64,000 bases of DNA from an uncultured Gammaproteobacteria bacterium. GTDB lineage: Bacteria > Pseudomonadota > Gammaproteobacteria > Pseudomonadales > Pseudohongiellaceae. Both the position numbers and the translations under genes were made by a program. Of the stretch, positions 59,103 through 64,000 are shown one piece after another. The number at the start of each line of letters is the position of its first letter. Position 1 is the stretch's first letter. Under the pieces are notes generated by a model. It did no database searches and was not told the DNA's origin. It worked only from the letters and a program-made list of their open reading frames with translations. Location: the NCBI GenBank assembly GCA_913060975.1, contig CAJXVC010000002.1, positions 248,001 to 312,000 of the forward strand. The letters run 5' to 3'.

Positions 59103-60932
59103 CTATTGGTACCCCTGCGCCTGCAGGTTGAACAGCGTGGCATATTGTCCGTCAGCTGCCAATAATTCCTCGTGGCTGCCGCGCTCCTGAATCTCTGCCT
59201 TTTCCAATACGATAATATGGTCGGCCATACGCACCGTTGAGAAGCGGTGGGAAATTATGATTGAAATGCGATTTGCCGTCAGATCACGAAAGTGGGAGAA
59301 GATATCGGCTTCAGCTCGCGCATCGATTGCCGCCGTTGGCTCGTCAAGTATCAACACATCGGCTTTGCTGCGCATGAACGCCCGAGCCAGAGCAATCTTT
59401 TGCCATTGTCCGCCAGATAATTCCTTGCCGTTCTTGAACCAGGTGCCCAGCTGAGTGTTATAGGCATCGGGCAGGTCTTTGACGAACTCATCGGCCATGC
59501 CTTTGCGTGCGGCCTCTTCGACTAGATCCTCGCGGGCAATTTCTTTCACATCGCCAATCCCGATATTCTCACCCACTAACAGTTGATAACGGGCGAAGTC
59601 CTGAAAGATAACACCAATCTTTTCGCGCAAGACATCGATATCCCAATCGCCCAGATCCATGCCTTCCAGAGTAATGCGGCCTTCTGTGGGTCGGTAAAGC
59701 CGAGTCAGTAACTTGATGAGCGTAGTTTTACCACTCCCGTTTTCACCGACAATGGCCAGACTTTCTCCGGAGCGGATATGCAAGTTGATATCTTTCAGCG
59801 CAGGAATATCACTGCCCGGGTAATGAAAACTCACGTGCTCGAAGCGGATGCCATCAGTTGGCTCAGGACCAGCGGTTTTATCACCGGTTTGTTCCGGTAC
59901 TTTATGATCGAGATACTCAGTGAGATTGGACAGATACAGATTGTCTTCATACATGCCGTTCACGGCCGTAAGACTGTTGGTGACAGCATTCTGCCCCAAC
60001 CGAAATTGCGCGATGTACATGGTCATTTGACCAATAGTGATAGCGCCACCGATTGCGGCAAAGCCAACCCAACCATAAGCAAAATAGAACGCGGCGCTAG
60101 CTAGCAGGCCCAATACGTAACCCCAGGCCCCACGCCGTAGCACCAGATTGCGATCTTCCTGATAGATGTTGCGAAAAATATCGACATAACGCTGCAGAAA
60201 CATCTTGCCCAGTTGCAACAGCTTCACTTCTTTCACACCGTCTTCACGGGTTAATACCATTTCCAGATATATCTGCATTCGCCGCTCGGCGGAACGACGA
60301 CGATGAATACGAAACGCTTCGCCAGAAAATTTGGCTTCAGCTATAAACGCAGGAACGCCGGCGAAAGCCAGCAACAAGACCGCGTAAGGTGAGAATTGCC
60401 ACAAGAACAAGCCAATAGTAATCAACGCGATGACGTCCCGGCCCAGATCGAATGTCTTGATAACAAGACTCAGCGGGCGACTTGAAGCCTCGCGTCTGGC
60501 ACGGACCAGTTTGTCGTAGTATTCGGAATCCTCGAAATGCGCCAGCTCGAGAGTAAGAGCCTTTTCTAGAATCATGACATTGATCTTGTTGCCGAGCAGG
60601 ACGCGGAGAATGGACTGGCACACCGTATTGAGTTTTTGCGCGCCAGTCATTAGCACAACAAGTCCCGCTTCAATCAGCACATAACGCAAAACATCGCCGC
60701 GCGCCTGCTCAGCTTGTACGCCATCGGCCTGAATTGCAGTCGCCACTGCATCAACGAACAAACCGCCAATCGATGCAATGGCCGCTGGCAGCACGCCGGC
60801 AGCAAGCGTGCTAAGCGCCATGACAATCGTCAGCAGGGCGTGCGTGTCCCAGACAATCTGCAAGGCGATGCGACTGTATTGAAACGCAGAGACGAATTTA
60901 CGAAACGGATTCGTGGCTTCTTGGCTGGTCAA
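59103..60932 (-). CDS. ABC exporter, fused membrane and ATPase half-transporter
   Basis: 609 residues: an N-terminal six-helix membrane domain (about residues 1-330) and a C-terminal ATPase. Walker A is VGENGSGKTT, signature ELSGGQWQK, Walker B DVLILDEPTAAID and the H-loop ISHRFSTVRMADHI. This is a type IV (MsbA-like) half transporter that should work as a dimer. Substrate is unknown; similar proteins export lipids, peptides or drugs. It begins at 60932 with ATG and runs straight into the LysE-like gene. Confidence 0.93.
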   Translation of the reverse strand: MTSQEATNPFRKFVSAFQYSRIALQIVWDTHALLTIVMALSTLAAGVLPAAIASIGGLFVDAVATAIQADGVQAEQARGDVLRYVLIEAGLVVLMTGAQKLNTVCQSILRVLLGNKINVMILEKALTLELAHFEDSEYYDKLVRARREASSRPLSLVIKTFDLGRDVIALITIGLFLWQFSPYAVLLLAFAGVPAFIAEAKFSGEAFRIHRRRSAERRMQIYLEMVLTREDGVKEVKLLQLGKMFLQRYVDIFRNIYQEDRNLVLRRGAWGYVLGLLASAAFYFAYGWVGFAAIGGAITIGQMTMYIAQFRLGQNAVTNSLTAVNGMYEDNLYLSNLTEYLDHKVPEQTGDKTAGPEPTDGIRFEHVSFHYPGSDIPALKDINLHIRSGESLAIVGENGSGKTTLIKLLTRLYRPTEGRITLEGMDLGDWDIDVLREKIGVIFQDFARYQLLVGENIGIGDVKEIAREDLVEEAARKGMADEFVKDLPDAYNTQLGTWFKNGKELSGGQWQKIALARAFMRSKADVLILDEPTAAIDARAEADIFSHFRDLTANRISIIISHRFSTVRMADHIIVLEKAEIQERGSHEELLAADGQYATLFNLQAQGYQ

Positions 60933-61054
60933 AGTCTACTCGGGTTTTCGGATGGGAATGTGCTGCCAGGCAACTAACGATATTGCCAAGCGGGGGAGAT
61001 TTTAGCACGGTAGTGTAGCGCGCGCTGATTCGAAACAGCCGCCAGATCGAATGC

Positions 61055-61085
61055 TCTCGAGAGTGACTGGGTGTCACTCTCGAGA
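61055..61085. other. 11-bp perfect inverted repeat upstream of the ABC exporter
   Basis: TCTCGAGAGTG and CACTCTCGAGA (61055-61065, 61075-61085) form a perfect stem with a nine-base loop. It lies between the methyltransferase-like gene and the ABC exporter, both on the minus strand. There is no T tract on the minus-strand side, so it is either a Rho-assisted terminator or a regulatory site. Confidence 0.6.
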
Positions 61086-61107
61086 AGCGATTCTGGGGTC
61101 TTTCTGT

Positions 61108-61152
61108 CTATTTGTACAATTTGTGCAGTTGGTACAGCTTTTACAGTTTCAT
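61108..61152 (-). repeat. Five in-frame 9-bp repeats across the stop codon
   Basis: On the minus strand, five units read ATGAAACTG, TAAAAGCTG, TACCAACTG, CACAAATTG and TACAAATAG. They are in frame with the methyltransferase-like gene, whose TAA stop is the first codon of unit 2, in the position where other units have TAC or CAC. Without it the reading would continue for 10 further codons to TAG. Confidence 0.75.
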
Positions 61153-61845
61153 GAATTTCAGAACGATACGGTCGGTATTGCGTCCGAGTGATTCATCAAA
61201 TGGGCCAACCGTATGGTCATCAGCCGGGTTGTCCAGCACTTCACTGCTGCCGACCAGTGCGAAGCCACTTTGAAGGACGGCTTTCACAGCTTCATCAAAA
61301 GCGATGCGGTGCAAAGTCGCATTGTCAGCGCCAGGAGTACCCTCGTGGTCGAGAATACCCAGTACACCACCAGTTTTCAGGACGCTCATTACATCGGCCA
61401 GAATCGCCTGGGCGCGGGCCGGATCCGAATTATGAAAATCGTGAAAATTCAGGCCAGTAATGGCGAAGTCTACAGACCCGGCTGGGGCATCTGTGATATC
61501 AGCGATTTGTTCAACGTTATCCAAACGGTCTGCGCGCGCCTTGGCAGCTTCATCAGCACGCCCACCTGGACGATTCTGCATATAGACTGTGCCATTGGAG
61601 CCAACAGCGTAGGACAGGACTTCAGTGTACCAACCAGCGGAGGCGTTGATATCCAGCACAGTCATACCGGGTTCAACACCCATGAATGACAATACCGCGG
61701 GAGCTTGGCGGGACGCATCCCGCTCTTTGTCAGCAGCCGGGCGATCCGGGTTGGCCATAGCACGTTCCAGCGCAGCGGTGTCGAGCTGGGCGGTCGCAGT
61801 GCTGCAAAGTAAACAAGCGGCGAGCAGAGAAAGGACGGATTTCAT
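61141..61845 (-). CDS. Exported methyltransferase-like protein (COG4798-like)
   Basis: A 234-residue protein with a clear Sec signal peptide (MKSVLSLLAACLLCSTATA, cut before QLDTA) followed by a Rossmann-like methyltransferase fold: GMTVLDINASAGWYTEVLSYA resembles motif I, though with Asn-Ala-Ser in place of the usual Gly-x-Gly. NLNFHDFHNSDPAR-type (GLNFHDFHNSD) and LGILDHEG segments follow. These exported predicted methyltransferases are common in marine gammaproteobacteria and have no known role; the periplasm lacks S-adenosylmethionine, so catalysis is doubtful. The start at ATG 61845 has AAGG eight bases upstream; upstream ATG 61851 and 61890 are weaker. Confidence 0.82.
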   Translation of the reverse strand: MKSVLSLLAACLLCSTATAQLDTAALERAMANPDRPAADKERDASRQAPAVLSFMGVEPGMTVLDINASAGWYTEVLSYAVGSNGTVYMQNRPGGRADEAAKARADRLDNVEQIADITDAPAGSVDFAITGLNFHDFHNSDPARAQAILADVMSVLKTGGVLGILDHEGTPGADNATLHRIAFDEAVKAVLQSGFALVGSSEVLDNPADDHTVGPFDESLGRNTDRIVLKFMKL

Positions 61846-62041
61846 AGTCATAACCTTTATTATTCCAATTAAATGCCAAGTGTATTTCATTCACATGGCC
61901 GTTCTTATTGAACGGGTTAGGCAGAATAAACCAAGGTCTGACGGGAGTACACCGGTATCCGGCAAGTCGAGCGCAAGAAGCCGTCAGCTTAAAGGGCGGA
62001 TAATCACCCAAGTCGTGGGCGAATCGCATGGCGTCGTGAAT

Positions 62042-62230
62042 TTAATGTAGTCGCCGGGACAGTTTCAGCTCGCCTTCGAAGAACTCTTTCACTTCGAGGA
62101 GTTGTGACACGTCGCCTTCACATTCCATCAAAGGAAGGTGATGCTCGATATCGTTGAGGATATTGGTGATGCTGCCTGTATCCAGTGAGCTGAGATCCAG
62201 GTCGAAAGGGAATTTCAATTCCTTGCTCAT
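62042..62230 (-). CDS. Small acidic protein of unknown function
   Basis: 62 residues beginning MSKELKFPFDLDLSSLDTGS, with a predicted helical middle (ILNDIEHHLPLM) and a Glu-rich end (LLEVKEFFEGELKLSRRLH). GGAG lies about 12 bases before the ATG. I do not recognise the family. It is probably real, because its start, ribosome site and amino-acid composition look coding and no competing frame exists, but there is no functional evidence. It precedes the exported methyltransferase-like gene on the same strand. Confidence 0.55.
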   Translation of the reverse strand: MSKELKFPFDLDLSSLDTGSITNILNDIEHHLPLMECEGDVSQLLEVKEFFEGELKLSRRLH

Positions 62231-62525
62231 GTGTTGCTACCGCTCCAAACTGCTATGAAGGCCCTGAGACTGTATTCAGGGGCCACATATGCATACTATC
62301 GACTGGCTTTAAGAAATCTTCATAAGAATATCTATTACTTGAAGTTTTTACCCATAGAGCATTGGATAGAAAATCTCCAATATCATCTTTACGCAGTTCA
62401 CATCTAGGTTTAGACTACCCCCAAAGTTGGTGTTATTTACTGCGAGCATCTATGCTCAATGCCGAACAATAAAAAATTATAAAGGGCAAACCTGACAGGT
62501 CTTGCCCGGACCTGGGAGTATCAGG
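62231..62525 (+). promoter_or_regulatory. AT-rich divergent promoter region upstream of the RND exporter
   Basis: No gene is seen. The region is AT-rich and divergent, separating the small minus-strand gene from the RND exporter. Close to the exporter start a hairpin GGGCAA..CCTGACAGG..TTGCCC is at 62484-62507, followed by GGGAG, the ribosome site, seven bases before a TTG start. The hairpin could influence translation. Confidence 0.45.
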
Positions 62526-64000
62526 TTGGATCGATTTATCGCTGCTTGGGCGAATTTTGTGCTGGCCCGGCGCGCAGCCATTGTCGCTGCTGTTGTCGCC
62601 CTCATCCCTCTGCTGCTCCTCACGGGCGGCCCCTTACCGTTTGATAACAGCACCGAGCGTTATTTCATTGCTGGTGACCCCACGCTAGCCGAATATGACC
62701 GGCTGCTCGATCTGTTTGGTGACAACGAGTATCTGCTGGTCGGTATCGAAGCGACCGGTACAAATGATGTCTTCACTACTCCTGCATTGCATGCCCTGCA
62801 GGAGATCTCCGATTTCCTCGAGTTCCACCCGGCCATCACCCAACTGCGCTCGCTGACCAATTTCCAGTACGTCCATGCCGATGGCGATGATCTGCGCACC
62901 GACTATTTGATCGACGACATCGCCACGCTCGGCAGCGACCCTGCTGCCATAGCTCAGGTGAAGTCAATTCTGGACAATGAACCGCTGGCCATCGATACGC
63001 TGATCACACCCGATTTCCGCAACACCCGCGTTGCCGCCCGGGTGGAATACCGGGGCGAAACGTCTGCGCACAAGATTGATTTGGTTCAGGACTTGTTCAG
63101 CTTTATTGAAACCGAGTCGCTGTTTGCCGACGCCGATGAGCCCTATCGACTGCATCTTTCGGGCTATCCACTGGTGAATGAACGCTTTGAAACAGTCTCG
63201 GCAGAGGACTCGGCGCTGCTGATACCCATCATGACCGTGCTGATGATCGCCATACTGTATTTCAGCTTTCGCTCCTGGGCCGCCACTTTGTTCCCCTGGC
63301 TTGTCATCGGTGGTGGCTTGTTGATGCTGCTCGAACTGCAGTACTACCTGGGCATTCCGCAAACCACCATAGACAGCGCTGCATTGGCACCAACCCTGAT
63401 CATCATTGGTATCGGCATTACCGTACATGTGCTACTGGAATTCTTTCATTACTCCCAGAACACCAGTGACAGCGTTGAGGCTGCCCGATCCACAATTCTG
63501 ACTATCTGGAAGCCGGCATTTTTCACTGCCATTACAACCTCTGCTGGCTTTCTTGCCCTGTCGGTAACCCGCATCTTGCCTATTCGCGAATTCGCGCTGC
63601 TTGGAGCCATAGGTCCAATATTATTGTTCTTGCTCGCGCTAACACTGTTACCCGCGATGCTCAGTTACTTGAAAACCTTGCCTGCCAGCACCAGCGCAGT
63701 AATTCGCGGCGGATTGATTACCCGGGCCGTCGCCAATCTACCCGGCATTGTGCAAACCCATAGCAACAAAATTCTCGTGGCCGGCGCACTATTGCTGCTA
63801 TTTATTATCTGGAACTTGCCGCGTGCCGAGATCGAAAATAATTACGTGACGCTGTTCAAGGAAGACAGTCAGACGCGACAAGACATCGAGTATTTTGATG
63901 ACGTGTTCAAAGGCATGATGACGCTGGATATTATTCTTGATTCAGGCAGCCCTGAAGGCATCAAAGAGCCGGAGTTCCTGACCAAGATGGCCACCATACA
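62526..64000 (+). CDS. RND/MMPL superfamily exporter, N-terminal part
   Basis: The frame stays open from TTG at 62526 to the window edge, at least 491 residues. The start is chosen because GGGAG lies seven bases upstream and the first transmembrane helix (AAIVAAVVALIPLLLLTGG) begins 18 residues in. A periplasmic domain from YFIAGDPTLAEY follows to about residue 220. A sterol-sensing-like five-helix bundle begins at ALLIPIMTVLMIAILYFSF and includes LIIIGIGITVHVLLEFFH and FFTAITTSAGFLAL. A second half begins near residue 410. The MMPL/COG1033 family exports lipids or other hydrophobic compounds; the substrate cannot be named. Confidence 0.88.
   Translation, partial: MDRFIAAWANFVLARRAAIVAAVVALIPLLLLTGGPLPFDNSTERYFIAGDPTLAEYDRLLDLFGDNEYLLVGIEATGTNDVFTTPALHALQEISDFLEFHPAITQLRSLTNFQYVHADGDDLRTDYLIDDIATLGSDPAAIAQVKSILDNEPLAIDTLITPDFRNTRVAARVEYRGETSAHKIDLVQDLFSFIETESLFADADEPYRLHLSGYPLVNERFETVSAEDSALLIPIMTVLMIAILYFSFRSWAATLFPWLVIGGGLLMLLELQYYLGIPQTTIDSAALAPTLIIIGIGITVHVLLEFFHYSQNTSDSVEAARSTILTIWKPAFFTAITTSAGFLALSVTRILPIREFALLGAIGPILLFLLALTLLPAMLSYLKTLPASTSAVIRGGLITRAVANLPGIVQTHSNKILVAGALLLLFIIWNLPRAEIENNYVTLFKEDSQTRQDIEYFDDVFKGMMTLDIILDSGSPEGIKEPEFLTKMATI

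Noticed and set aside
62484..62507. GGGCAAACC hairpin as a GEMM (cyclic di-GMP) riboswitch
   Set aside because: The GGGCAAACC start resembles the conserved GEMM segment, but the following GACGCAAAGCC and second stem are absent and only about 20 bases remain to the start codon.

Overview
The window is a dense, almost purely chromosomal stretch of a Gram-negative gammaproteobacterium. The gene order rpsB-tsf-pyrH-frr-uppS-cdsA-dxr-rseP-bamA-skp-lpxD-fabZ-lpxA-lpxB-rnhB-dnaE-accA-tilS-pyrG-kdsA-eno-ftsB-ispD-ispF-truD-pcm-nlpD-fdxA-mutS is the Pseudomonas-type arrangement. Base composition is moderate and the intergenic repeats are unlike those of Pseudomonas itself. I infer a free-living, possibly marine member of the Pseudomonadales/Cellvibrionales neighbourhood; the exact genus cannot be read from the sequence. 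I see no prophage, insertion sequence, CRISPR array, rRNA or tRNA gene.

Layout. 1-3.3 kb: the 3' end of mazG, then adk and a very long lysine/alanine repeat protein resembling the histone H1 tail. 3.3-5.6 kb: tsaB, uppP and rsmJ on the plus strand. 5.6-11.7 kb: a minus-strand block dapE, dapD, an ArsC/Spx-like gene, glnD and map. 11.7-12.3 kb: a regulatory gap with two palindromic repeats, a ribosomal-type promoter and the S2 leader. 12.3-43.2 kb: a long plus-strand run covering translation (rpsB, tsf, frr), envelope biogenesis (uppS, cdsA, rseP, bamA, skp, lpxD/A/B, fabZ, kdsA), isoprenoids (dxr, ispD, ispF), replication (dnaE, rnhB), fatty acid and CTP synthesis (accA, pyrG), eno, ftsB, RNA modification (tilS, truD), pcm, a DUF368 membrane protein and nlpD. 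43.3-46.5 kb: fdxA and mutS on the minus strand. 46.5-47.4 kb: a repeat-rich gap. 47.4-53.5 kb: gltB and gltD. 53.6-64 kb: a NatAB-type ABC exporter, a small zinc-ribbon membrane protein, a fused pabB-pabC-like gene, a LysE exporter, an ABC exporter, an exported methyltransferase-like protein, a small unknown gene and the start of an RND-type exporter.

How the genes work together. Most of the window makes the cell envelope and its precursors. UppS makes undecaprenyl diphosphate, UppP dephosphorylates it, and the DUF368 protein belongs to a family linked to returning undecaprenyl phosphate across the membrane, so three steps of the lipid-carrier cycle lie here. Dxr, IspD and IspF supply the isoprenoid units; LpxA/D/B, FabZ and KdsA make lipid A and Kdo; Skp and BamA assemble outer-membrane proteins; RseP controls the envelope stress sigma factor. 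GlnD and GltBD form the nitrogen side.

The most unusual points are: (1) the 583-residue KKVAK-repeat protein and a ribosomal protein S2 with an acidic and then H1-like basic tail; (2) surE and rpoS missing from their usual places around pcm and nlpD; (3) low-complexity insertions in IspD and TruD; (4) a pair of diverged inverted repeats and a heptamer tandem upstream of gltB; (5) a 9-nt repeat that runs through the stop codon of an exported methyltransferase-like gene; (6) a possible non-standard start codon for lpxB. I do not see a clear new multi-gene system; most of the window is conserved core genome.
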